Assembly (NCBI GenBank): GCA_041493035.1
Contig: JBGPYB010000163.1
Location: 1-10,330 of the forward strand
Direction of reading: 5' to 3'
From: JBGPYB01 sp041493035
GTDB lineage: Bacteria; Acidobacteriota; Vicinamibacteria; Fen-336
DNA: 10,330 bases
The notes below the pieces were generated by a model. That model saw nothing but the letters and a program-made list of their open reading frames with translations. It made no database searches and was not told the DNA's origin. The position numbers were made by a program, and so were the translations under genes. Of the stretch, positions 1 through 6,092 are shown one piece after another (within the stretch, counting starts at the first letter, position 1; every line of letters starts with the position of its first letter).

Positions 1-348
1 CGTCGCGAAGTCGATCGCCTTCCGCGTGGGCAGCGGCGTGCCGCCGATGCGATCGCGCAGCGTCTCACCCTCGAGCAGCTCGGAGACCACGTAGGGAGCA
101 CCCTCATGGGTGCCGATGTCGTGGACCTGGAGGATGTTCGGATGGTTCAGCGTGCCGGTGGCCCGCGCTTCCTGCTCGAAGCGGCGCAGGCGGTCGCTGT
201 CGTCAGCGAGCGACGGCGGCAGGACCTTGATCGCGACGTCGCGCGAGAGGCGCGTGTCGCGTGCCCGATAGACCTCGCCCATCCCCCCGGCGCCGAGGGG
301 CGCAATGACGTCGTAGGGCCCGACCTTCGTGCCGACCGTGAGCGCCAA
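1..348 (-). CDS. Ser/Thr protein kinase (PknB/Hanks type), N-terminal part
   Basis: This is the first 116 codons of a bacterial eukaryotic-type Ser/Thr kinase; the rest lies beyond the window edge. Reading the minus strand, the glycine-rich loop LGAGGMGEVY is at residues 18-27, the ATP-anchoring lysine is K41 in DVAIKVLPP, and the helix-C glutamate is E60 in FEQEAR. The hinge region YVVSELLEGETL follows. All N-lobe features of an active kinase are present. The start is TTG at 348: an in-frame TAA stands at 361-363 and no ATG or GTG lies between. There is no Shine-Dalgarno sequence, but an extended -10-like TGCTAAGAT ends 9 bases before the TTG, suggesting a leaderless or nearly leaderless message. 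Family knowledge: such kinases phosphorylate Ser/Thr on cytoplasmic proteins and often carry C-terminal membrane, TPR or WD40/PD40 sensor parts, which cannot be seen here. Confidence 0.93.
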   Translation of the reverse strand, partial: MALTVGTKVGPYDVIAPLGAGGMGEVYRARDTRLSRDVAIKVLPPSLADDSDRLRRFEQEARATGTLNHPNILQVHDIGTHEGAPYVVSELLEGETLRDRIGGTPLPTRKAIDFAT

Positions 349-357
349 TGTGCGGCG

Positions 358-366
358 ATCTTAGCA
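358..366 (-). promoter_or_regulatory. Putative extended -10 promoter of the kinase gene
   Basis: The minus strand reads TGCTAAGAT, matching the extended -10 pattern TGnTAnnnT, with the hexamer TAAGAT at 363-358. A start about 7 bases downstream would place the transcript 5' end within a few bases of the TTG start at 348. That fits the absence of a Shine-Dalgarno sequence. No good -35 hexamer is visible. This is a pattern match only. Confidence 0.4.
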
Positions 367-385
367 GAGGCCCGGGGCGTCGCGT

Positions 386-457
386 TCAGGGCGCAATCCG
401 CACGACGTCGACGATCTCCTGGCCTTGGGCCGCCCCAGGTTCGGGGATTCGAAGCGT
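386..457 (-). pseudogene. C-terminal tail of a lost minus-strand gene
   Basis: On the minus strand a plausible protein tail, ending in EIVDVVRIAP and a TGA at 388-386, runs into the kinase promoter region. The frame is open only back to a TGA at 500-502 and contains no start codon. The convincing part (LRIPEPGAAQGQEIVDVVRIAP) stops about where the plus-strand paralogue fragment begins at 459. One reading is that a gene once lay upstream of the kinase in the same direction, and that all but its last codons were replaced. I do not recognise the family. A short stretch like this can also be open by chance in GC-rich DNA, so confidence is low. Confidence 0.25.
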
Positions 458-458
458 T

Positions 459-643
459 CGTACAATGGAGTCCTCAGGACAACTCCGTGCTCCTGGTGGT
501 CAGCGACCATCCCTGCTCGGTCGAGGAGCCGAAAGGCGGCAGCGTGCTTCCCAGCCGCTTTCACGGGCCAAGGGGGCAGCGCATATGCGTACCCTTCTCG
601 AGCGCGGAGGGTCGCACCGGCGGTCCGCACCTGCGTACAATGA
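459..643 (+). pseudogene. Frameshifted fragment paralogous to the gene at 7611-8096
   Basis: Positions 459-612 align with 7835-7987 at roughly 80% nucleotide identity (counted by eye). In one frame it encodes VQWSPQDNSVLLVVSDHPC, against VQWTPQDNSTLLVVSDHPC in the intact gene. One extra base near 530-536 then shifts the frame, and the matching peptide TGQGGSAYAYPS continues in the next frame to a TGA at 641-643. The 5' half of the gene, including signal peptide and start codon, is absent, and similarity fades after about 612. The 9-mer CGTACAATG occurs at both edges (459-467 and 634-642), which may be chance. It is best read as a decaying duplicate. No function is expected, although its end overlaps the probable promoter region of the next gene. 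Confidence 0.8.
636..641 (+). promoter_or_regulatory. Possible -10 hexamer upstream of the propeller gene
   Basis: TACAAT (5 of 6 matches to TATAAT) lies 71 bases before the ATG at 713 and is the best -10-like sequence in the gap. No convincing -35 hexamer stands 16-18 bases upstream. The same hexamer also occurs inside the pseudogene at 461-466, so its significance is uncertain. Confidence 0.25.
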
Positions 644-712
644 GAAGGGCGCCACACTCGCGAGCCCGATTCCACCGCGGTGTTGAGGTTGCCGGAAGAC
701 TGGAGGCTGGTC

Positions 713-1768
713 ATGCGCGTTGAAACGGTGGCACTCTCGGTGCTCTTCATTCTTCCCTTGTCCTTGGCGCACGGCGGCGCCGCAGTTGCGGCTCCAGCCG
801 ATCCAGCGGCGACCAACTTCACTCTCACGCCCCTTGCCCTCCCGGGCGCTCCGCCCGACGGAGTGTTCCTCGATTACCTGGCGGTCGACCGTGCCCGGGG
901 CCGCGTCTGGGTGCCCGCGGGCGGAACGGGGAACGTGGACGTGATCGACACGAAGACGCATGAAGTCCGGCCCATCGACAAATTCCCGACCGCCGAAGTC
1001 GAGCGCGGAGGAAGGAAACGAGTGGTCGGGCCGACTTCGGCCACCGTCGGCGACGGCTTCGTCTACGTGGGCAACCGCGCGGACTCGAACATCTGCGCAT
1101 TGAACGCGAGCACGCTCGAGCGCGGCGGCTGCGTGAAGCTCCCGTCCAGCCCTGACGGCGTTGCGTATGTCGCCCTCACGCACGAGGTGTGGGTGACGAC
1201 ACCTCGCGACAAGTCCATCTTTGTCCTCGATGTCTCGACACCGGCCACGCCCAAGCTCGCGGGCAGCTTCACGCTCGAGGGGGAGCCCGAGGGCTATGCG
1301 GTCGACGGTGCTCATGGCGTCTTCTACACGAACCTCGAGGACAAGGACCGGACGCTGCGCATCGACATCAAGACCCGCAAAGTGACGTCGACCTGGATGC
1401 CTGCGTGCGGGGAGGACGGCCCGAAGGGGCTCGCCATCGAACCGGTCGAGCAGTTGCTCATCGTCGCTTGCTCCGACCATGTTGAAGTGATGGACGCGGG
1501 GAAGGACGGGAAGATTCTCTCGAAGCTCGACACGGGTGACGGCGTGGACAACGTCGACTACCTCGCGTCAGCCCGCTCGGTGTACGTCGCGGCGGCCCGT
1601 GCGGCGACGATCACCATCGCACACCTGGACGCGAAGGGCGTCCTCAAGCAGACCGGCTCCAGAGCCACCGCCAAGGGCGCGCGCAACGCAGTGGTCACGA
1701 GCGAAGGCGTGGCCTACGTAGCGGACGGACCCGAAGGGAAGATCCTCGTCGTCCAGCCGGCCAAGTGA
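713..1768 (+). CDS. Secreted YncE/YVTN-like beta-propeller protein
   Basis: This 351-residue exported protein is built from repeated beta-propeller blades. The start is ATG 713, preceded by GGAGG at 702-706; an upstream in-frame GTG at 680 lacks such a site. Residues 1-27 form a signal peptide with a basic start, the hydrophobic core VALSVLFILPLSLA and a probable cleavage after AVAA. The mature part repeats the YVTN pattern: a beta strand naming a value (VWVPAGGTGNVDVIDTKTHEV, FVYVGNRADSNICALNASTL, SIFVLDVSTPA, VYVAAARAATITIAHLD, VAYVADGPEGKILVV), each followed by a turn and the next blade. About six or seven blades fit the length. Family knowledge: YncE-like propellers are periplasmic or extracellular scaffolds whose ligands are usually unknown. 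No catalytic motif is visible. It stands alone on this strand and converges with the next gene. Confidence 0.85.
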   Translation: MRVETVALSVLFILPLSLAHGGAAVAAPADPAATNFTLTPLALPGAPPDGVFLDYLAVDRARGRVWVPAGGTGNVDVIDTKTHEVRPIDKFPTAEVERGGRKRVVGPTSATVGDGFVYVGNRADSNICALNASTLERGGCVKLPSSPDGVAYVALTHEVWVTTPRDKSIFVLDVSTPATPKLAGSFTLEGEPEGYAVDGAHGVFYTNLEDKDRTLRIDIKTRKVTSTWMPACGEDGPKGLAIEPVEQLLIVACSDHVEVMDAGKDGKILSKLDTGDGVDNVDYLASARSVYVAAARAATITIAHLDAKGVLKQTGSRATAKGARNAVVTSEGVAYVADGPEGKILVVQPAK

Positions 1769-1795
1769 GCCGCAACCTCGGCGGCACTGATCCGC

Positions 1796-1813
1796 CCGGC
1801 TGAAGTCAGTCGG
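1796..1813 (+). terminator. Possible hairpin terminator after the propeller gene
   Basis: CCGGCTG, loop AAGT, CAGTCGG forms a 7-bp stem with one G-U pair when read on the plus strand. It lies 27 bases after the propeller stop codon. No U-run follows, so if it terminates it is not a classical intrinsic terminator. It overlaps the last codons of the convergent gene. Confidence 0.3.
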
Positions 1814-2024
1814 CCGGGGTGACCGAGTACTTTTCGGGTAGCTGCGTCAGCGTGAAGCCGCTGCACCTCGGGCGCTCCGGCTCGGAGTCGTTCGGCGCGC
1901 CATCGACGTCGCGTGGACAGCCGACACGAACGGTGGCGTCCACCAGGTGGTCGTTCGCGTCGAAAACCACCACGAACTTGAGCCCGCATTCGTGGCACAT
2001 GTAGCTCCGGCGGACCTCGGTCAT
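1806..2024 (-). CDS. Small zinc-ribbon-like hypothetical protein
   Basis: The gene encodes 72 residues beginning MTEVRRSYMCHECGLKF. A CxxC knuckle (C10, C13) stands near the N terminus, followed by beta-strand-like FVVVFDANDHLVDATVRVGC with a third cysteine (C36) and a fourth in RPRCSGF (about C54). This resembles a zinc ribbon or rubredoxin-like knuckle of the FmdB type, but the second pair is not a tight CxxC (CPRD), so metal binding is inferred. There is no signal peptide. The frame is open far upstream, but the upstream residues overlap the divergent histidine-kinase gene and look non-coding. I choose ATG 2024; ATG 2000, just before CHEC, is an alternative. No clear Shine-Dalgarno sequence is present. 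A TACAAT hexamer 14 bases upstream suggests a very short leader. Function unknown. Confidence 0.6.
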   Translation of the reverse strand: MTEVRRSYMCHECGLKFVVVFDANDHLVDATVRVGCPRDVDGAPNDSEPERPRCSGFTLTQLPEKYSVTPAD

Positions 2025-2038
2025 TTCGTTCGCGTGGG

Positions 2039-2044
2039 ATTGTA
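2039..2044 (-). promoter_or_regulatory. Possible -10 hexamer for the zinc-ribbon-like gene
   Basis: The minus strand reads TACAAT, ending 14 bases upstream of the ATG at 2024. A start about 7 bases downstream would give a leader under 10 bases, consistent with the lack of a Shine-Dalgarno sequence. No clear -35 element is visible. Confidence 0.3.
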
Positions 2045-2196
2045 CACGCAGCCCGGCGAGGAGTACTGGGCTAAGCCGCATCGGGCCATGACACCTCGAG
2101 TCAGGGCCGATTTGCGCCCACGGCTCATTGGTGATAGATCGATGCCCAGTATTCGGGTCTAAGGCCGTGCGCACCGCCTTCGCGAGTGGACGTGAT

Positions 2197-4608
2197 ATGG
2201 CTCCGCGCGCTGATATGGGCGCATCGGAGCGCTTCGCTTGGTGGGCCGGCCTGATCGCGGCGCTCTTCGGCGGCCTGGCGCTCGTGGGCTGGGTGCTCGA
2301 TGTCGACTTTCTGAAACGCCTGCTTGCGGCGTGGCCGAGCATGAAGCCGAATACTGCGCTCGGGTTGGTCATGGCGGGGGCGAGCCTCGCCACCCTCTCC
2401 TCGGTGAGCCCGACGCCATCGCGAAGGGCAACAGGGCTTGTCTTAGCCACGGCGGTGGGCGTGCTCTCCGGCCTGACGCTCGCGGCCTATGCCACCGGTC
2501 GCGATCTCGGCATCGACCAGCTCTTCTACCACGAGCAGCCCCGGGATCTCGACAGCGCCGCGCCCGGACGCATGGCCCCAGTGACGGCGATCAACTTCCT
2601 GTTGCTTTGCATCGCTCTCGTCGCCCTGGAGTGGGAGACCCGCAGGCGCCAACGGCCCGCGCAATACCTGGCCCTCCTGGGCGGCTCGTTCTGCCTCGTG
2701 ACCCTCCTTGGCTACCTGTACTCGACGCCGCCGTCCCACCGCTTCGCTCCCTTTGCGTCAGTCGCCCTGCACACGGCCATCGCCCTCGGCCTGCTTTGGG
2801 CGGGCGTCCTCGCGGCCCGCTCGTCGAGCGGCTTCATGTCGGAGATCACCTCCCTTGCCCCGGGAGGCGCCCTTTCGCGACGGCTCCTCCCTGGGGCGAT
2901 CGCGGCCTCGGCTCTTCTCGGGCTACTCCGGGTTCTCGGAGAGAGGGCCGGCCTCTTCGGGTCTGAGTTCGGCGTCGCCCTCTTCGCGACAGCGAACGTC
3001 GTCGTCTTCAGCGCGCTGGTCTGGGAGGGTGCGCGCTGGCTGAACCGCGCGGACGCCGACCGCCGAGCGGCTCAGCGCCAGCAGATACTCAGCGACGAAC
3101 GCCGCAAGCGCTTCTTCGAGCAGAATCTCGCCGGCGCCTGCATCAGCCGCCCCGACGGAAAGATCGTCGAGTGCAATCCCGCGTTCGTCCGCATCTTCGG
3201 CTTCGACTCGGCCGCCGAGGCCGCCGGCATCGACATCGCCTCGCTCTACCCTGACCCGACGCAAAGGACGGCTCTCGCGGGCAGGCTCCGCGAGGAGCGG
3301 CACGTGCGGGGCCTCGCGCTGGAAGCGCGCCGGCGAGACGGGCAGCCTGTATCGCTCCTCGCCGACGTGGTGGGGGAGTTCGACGATTCGGGGGATCTCG
3401 TCGAGATCTGCGACTATGTCCAGGACGTCACCGAGCAGCGGCGCGTCGAGATGCAGCTCCAGAGGGCCCAGAAGATGGAAGCCGTCGGACAGCTCGCTGG
3501 CGGAATCGCCCACGATTTCAACAACCTGCTGGGCGTGATGGTCGGGTACGCCGACTTGCTGCTCCGTGACCTCGGGCAGGGTCATCCCGCGGAGCGACGA
3601 ATCCGCATGATCCAGGAAGCCGTGGATCGCGCCGCGGGCCTTACGCGCCAGCTCCTCACGTTTAGCCGTCACCAGCCGGTGGAGGCCAGGATCTGCGACC
3701 TCAACAAGGCTGTGGAGGGTATCGAGAGCATGCTCCGTCGGCTGCTCGGCGAGGACGTCAGGCTCGTGGTCGCCCTGCACCATGACATCGGCCAGATACG
3801 AGCCGACGTCGGCCAGCTCGAACAGGTGATCGTCAACCTGGCCGTCAATGCCCGCGACGCCACGCCCGCCGGCGGGAAGCTCATCATCGAGACGGACCAG
3901 GTGGAATTGGACGCAACCTACGTCCGCAGTCACCCCGAAGCCCGAGCCGGCCCTCACGTGGTGCTGGCCGTGAGTGACAGCGGCCAGGGCATGGACGCCG
4001 TGACGGTCTCCCGAATTTTCGAGCCGTTCTTCACCACCAAGGCTAGCGGGAAGGGGACGGGTCTGGGGCTCGCGACGGTCTACGGGATCGTGAAGCGCTT
4101 CGGCGGACACGTGGCGGTCTACAGCGAGCTCGGTCGCGGCTCCACGTTCAAGGTCTACTTTCCGAGCGTCCGAGGCGAGGAAGAGGCGACTGGCGAGGAG
4201 GACGCTCCGGCGGGCGCCCCGCCCGGTGGGAGCGAAGTGGTCCTCGTGGTCGAGGATGAGGAGGCGCTGCGTGCCGTGATCACCGAAGTGCTCCGGTCGA
4301 AGGGCTATCAGGTCCTGGAAGCGGGGGACGCGGATGCCGCGCTATTGGCGGCCCGCGGTGCTCGATCGCCGGTGCAGCTCGTCGTCACGGATATGGTCCT
4401 TCCGAGCCGGAGTGGCCCGTGGACCGCTGCCGAGGTCCAAGCCCAGTTCCCAGGAGTACGGGTGCTCTACATGTCCGGGTACACGGATCGCGCCATCGCG
4501 GACCGAGGCCAGCTTCCGGCGGCGAGCCATTTCCTCCAGAAGCCATTCAGCGGCGACACCCTGCTCTGGCGAGTCCGTGCCGTGCTGGATGAGGGCACGG
4601 GCTCCTGA
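2197..4608 (+). CDS. Membrane-bound PAS hybrid sensor histidine kinase with receiver domain
   Basis: The gene encodes 803 residues from ATG 2197, preceded by a weak GTGGA; an in-frame TTG at 2128 is less likely. About eight hydrophobic segments occupy residues 14-280 (for example AGLIAALFGGLALVGWVL, ALLGGSFCLVTLLGYLY, VALFATANVVVFSALVW) and form an unclassified membrane sensor. A PAS domain with PAC follows at about 300-415 (RFFEQNLAGACISRPDGKIV ... DYVQDVTEQRR). The HisKA box has phospho-acceptor H439 in GGIAHDFNNLL. The HATPase region shows the N box (VNLAVNARDAT, N547 and N551), G1 (DSGQGM, D594), F box (FEPFFTTK) and G2 (GKGTGLGL). A C-terminal receiver spans about 680-800, with the acidic pair E686/D687, phospho-acceptor D732 (VTDMVLP), S760 and K782 (LQKPF). 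All catalytic residues are present, so it should be active in the inner membrane. There is no output domain and no response regulator nearby, so partners must be encoded elsewhere. Confidence 0.95.
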   Translation: MAPRADMGASERFAWWAGLIAALFGGLALVGWVLDVDFLKRLLAAWPSMKPNTALGLVMAGASLATLSSVSPTPSRRATGLVLATAVGVLSGLTLAAYATGRDLGIDQLFYHEQPRDLDSAAPGRMAPVTAINFLLLCIALVALEWETRRRQRPAQYLALLGGSFCLVTLLGYLYSTPPSHRFAPFASVALHTAIALGLLWAGVLAARSSSGFMSEITSLAPGGALSRRLLPGAIAASALLGLLRVLGERAGLFGSEFGVALFATANVVVFSALVWEGARWLNRADADRRAAQRQQILSDERRKRFFEQNLAGACISRPDGKIVECNPAFVRIFGFDSAAEAAGIDIASLYPDPTQRTALAGRLREERHVRGLALEARRRDGQPVSLLADVVGEFDDSGDLVEICDYVQDVTEQRRVEMQLQRAQKMEAVGQLAGGIAHDFNNLLGVMVGYADLLLRDLGQGHPAERRIRMIQEAVDRAAGLTRQLLTFSRHQPVEARICDLNKAVEGIESMLRRLLGEDVRLVVALHHDIGQIRADVGQLEQVIVNLAVNARDATPAGGKLIIETDQVELDATYVRSHPEARAGPHVVLAVSDSGQGMDAVTVSRIFEPFFTTKASGKGTGLGLATVYGIVKRFGGHVAVYSELGRGSTFKVYFPSVRGEEEATGEEDAPAGAPPGGSEVVLVVEDEEALRAVITEVLRSKGYQVLEAGDADAALLAARGARSPVQLVVTDMVLPSRSGPWTAAEVQAQFPGVRVLYMSGYTDRAIADRGQLPAASHFLQKPFSGDTLLWRVRAVLDEGTGS

Positions 4609-4636
4609 ACCATCGGGCGTCATGAGCGGCAGGCAG

Positions 4637-5525
4637 TCAGCGACAGAGCCCCCCGAGCCCGGCCAGCGCGTCGTCCGCCGTCCCGGGCGGCGTGGCCTGC
4701 CTCGCCGCCCCCATTCGCTCGAGCGGCGTGGCCCCGGCACCGGGCGCCACACCCTGGTCGACCGCGTACGCGGGGTCGCTGTCCGCCTCTTGCAGCGTCA
4801 CGAGACGGAACCCGCGCTGCTCGAGCAGATCGAGGAGCTCCGGCAGCATCACGGTCTCAAACCCGCCGATGTGCAGCAGCATGACGTGGGCGATGTCGCG
4901 GCCGTAGGCGAGCTTCGCTCCTTCCTGGCCGGCCGTGAGGGAGTCGGACGCTCGCCGGAAGTAGCTCTCTCTCATCCATTCGATCGCTTCGAAGTCGTCC
5001 TTCGACAGGCAACGCGCGTACTGATCGTTGTACGCCCAGTCGTCGAAGTTCAGTGTCGCCTCGGCCACCCGGTAGCCGTGGTCCTTCAGGAAGGCCGCCA
5101 CGGCCTGCCGTTTCTGCGGCGTGTCGCCTTCACGCAGATACGGGTACCGCAGCCAGTGCCAATCGCCGTCTCCCATGTACGTTCGCAGGGTCGCCTCGTT
5201 CGCGATCACGTCCTGCTCGAATGCCTCGGCCGTGTTGGCATTGAGGTCCATGTGCGAGAAGGCGTGGTTGGCCAGGGGATGGCCGGCTGCGCGCCAGAGT
5301 CTCAGGACCTCCGCGTTGTCGGGCCCCTCGGCCAGGCCCTTCGCATTCAGGAAGCCGTACGTCGGAGGAGCATGGTGAGCCTGGAGTGCGGCGATGATGC
5401 TTCGAGCGATGTCGCTGCGGCGGAGGCCCGGCGGTAGCAGAAAGCGCACCGCTCGCTGCGGCTCCACTGGCCAGCACCAGCACGACGAAACCGAGTGACC
5501 GGAACTCGGAGCGGCTCGTGGACAT
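4637..5525 (-). pseudogene. Polysaccharide deacetylase (NodB/CE4 fold) lacking its TFDD motif, frameshifted
   Basis: The body (ORF 4637-5467) is a clear NodB-fold deacetylase. It has the metal-binding H-x3-H (HAFSH), the RYPYLREG motif, NFDDW and the C-terminal motif LLHIGGFETVMLPELLDLL. The family's first motif (TFDDxP), which supplies the catalytic base and a metal-ligand aspartate, should stand shortly before LPPGLRRSDIARSIIAAL but is missing. Upstream, a strong Shine-Dalgarno sequence (GGAGGAGAC, 5531-5539) and ATG 5525 open a good signal peptide (FVVLVLASGAAASGALSA), but in a different frame. The simplest reading is a deletion, not a multiple of three, near 5435-5450 that joined the signal peptide to LPPG and removed TFDD. 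Family knowledge: intact members remove N-acetyl groups from cell-wall or surface polysaccharides outside the cytoplasm. The protein is probably not made from the natural start, and any product would be inactive. A sequencing or assembly error is the main alternative. It lies 41 bp downstream of the cupin gene in the same direction. Confidence 0.8.
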
Positions 5526-5566
5526 GCCTTGTCTCCTCCAATCGGCCAAAGCGACCTCGCGTGCGG

Positions 5567-5947
5567 TCAGGGATGTCGATGCTCGTCTGCCAAACCGAAG
5601 CGGCGGGCGGTGTCCGCCTCGGCGTCGAAATGCACGAGCACGGCCGCTTCGTCACCGACGACCCATGCGTCGTGCCCTGCCTCCAGCGCGACAACCGCGG
5701 GTGCGGCGAACTCGAAGGAGCAGCCGTCTTCGTAGACCCCCTGGATCCGGCCCTGCGCCAGGAAGCCGACGTGGGCGTGGCGGCAGAGGTCCGAGCCGAC
5801 CAGGGGCTTCATGTGGGTCGACCAACGGAAGCCGGGCGGGTATACGAACCGTCCGACTCGGACAGTGCCTGTCCTGACGACATCGACCTGCACGCCGCCG
5901 ACCTCTCGATGTTCGGCACCTTGAATGGGACCGAGGAGCGAGTTCAT
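5567..5947 (-). CDS. Single-domain cupin protein
   Basis: The gene encodes 126 residues from ATG 5947, with GGGAGG 5-6 bases upstream. The double-stranded beta-helix fold is shown by RFVYPPGFRWSTHMKPLV, then the strand with the metal-ligand pattern CRHAHVGFLAQGRIQGVYEDG (H45, H57 and H59 are candidates), and the second motif GHDAWVVGDEAAVLVHFD (H92). The phrase GHDAWVVGDE is a hallmark of a widespread small cupin family. The glutamate of the classical cupin motif 1 is not present. There is no signal peptide, so it is cytoplasmic. Ligand and reaction are unknown; members are often described as sensors or small-molecule binders. It is followed by the deacetylase remnant in the same orientation and probably shares its transcript. 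It is divergent from the amidohydrolase and shares with it the upstream element described separately. Confidence 0.88.
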   Translation of the reverse strand: MNSLLGPIQGAEHREVGGVQVDVVRTGTVRVGRFVYPPGFRWSTHMKPLVGSDLCRHAHVGFLAQGRIQGVYEDGCSFEFAAPAVVALEAGHDAWVVGDEAAVLVHFDAEADTARRFGLADEHRHP

Positions 5948-5971
5948 AGGCACCTCCCAGGGGTGACTTGC

Positions 5972-5985
5972 CCGAGAGGGTAGCA
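5972..5985 (-). promoter_or_regulatory. Promoter-like element upstream of the cupin gene (copy A)
   Basis: The minus strand reads TGCTACCCTCTCGG, 24 bases before the cupin ATG. It matches the plus-strand element at 6037-6050 in 13 of 14 positions, and the two copies face away from each other. The first nine bases fit an extended -10 (TGnTAnnnT). The shared CTCTCGG tail goes beyond a -10 and could be part of an operator or initial transcribed region. Confidence 0.45.
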
Positions 5986-6005
5986 CTCTGAACAGCTCAA
6001 TGGCC

Positions 6006-6029
6006 CCAGGCGGCGGGTCAGCCGCCAGG
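6006..6029. repeat. Inverted repeat between the two divergent promoter-like elements
   Basis: CCAGGCGGC, loop GGGTCA, GCCGCCAGG pairs over nine positions with a single A-A mismatch. It sits between copies A and B of the promoter-like element, closer to copy B, where a -35 region or activator site would be expected for the amidohydrolase gene. It could be a protein-binding site. With a GC-rich stem of this size, chance is possible. Confidence 0.4.
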
Positions 6030-6036
6030 TGCCGCA

Positions 6037-6050
6037 TGCTACTCTCTCGG
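6037..6050 (+). promoter_or_regulatory. Promoter-like element upstream of the amidohydrolase gene (copy B)
   Basis: TGCTACTCTCTCGG lies 42 bases before the amidohydrolase ATG and is the counterpart of copy A on the other strand. TGCTACTCT fits the extended -10 pattern with hexamer TACTCT. A start near 6052 would give a leader of about 40 bases containing the AAGGA ribosome-binding site. No clear -35 is seen. Confidence 0.45.
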
Positions 6051-6092
6051 TCGCTCGCGGCCGCATACGGCCCTCGATGGAAAGGATCCGAG

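Noticed and set aside
106..723. Plus-strand frame of 205 residues from ATG 106
   Set aside because: Its first half is antisense to the kinase. Only the short stretch after 457 has real homology, and that belongs to the frameshifted paralogue fragment.
500..1480. Long minus-strand open frame (326 residues) opposite the propeller gene
   Set aside because: It is the antisense shadow of the propeller coding sequence: composition is dominated by Arg/Ala/Val/Asp, it shows no domain, and it crosses the pseudogene fragment.
2923..4110. Minus-strand frame of 395 residues inside the histidine kinase
   Set aside because: The plus strand encodes all kinase motifs here; the minus frame is a GC-rich shadow with no recognisable domain.
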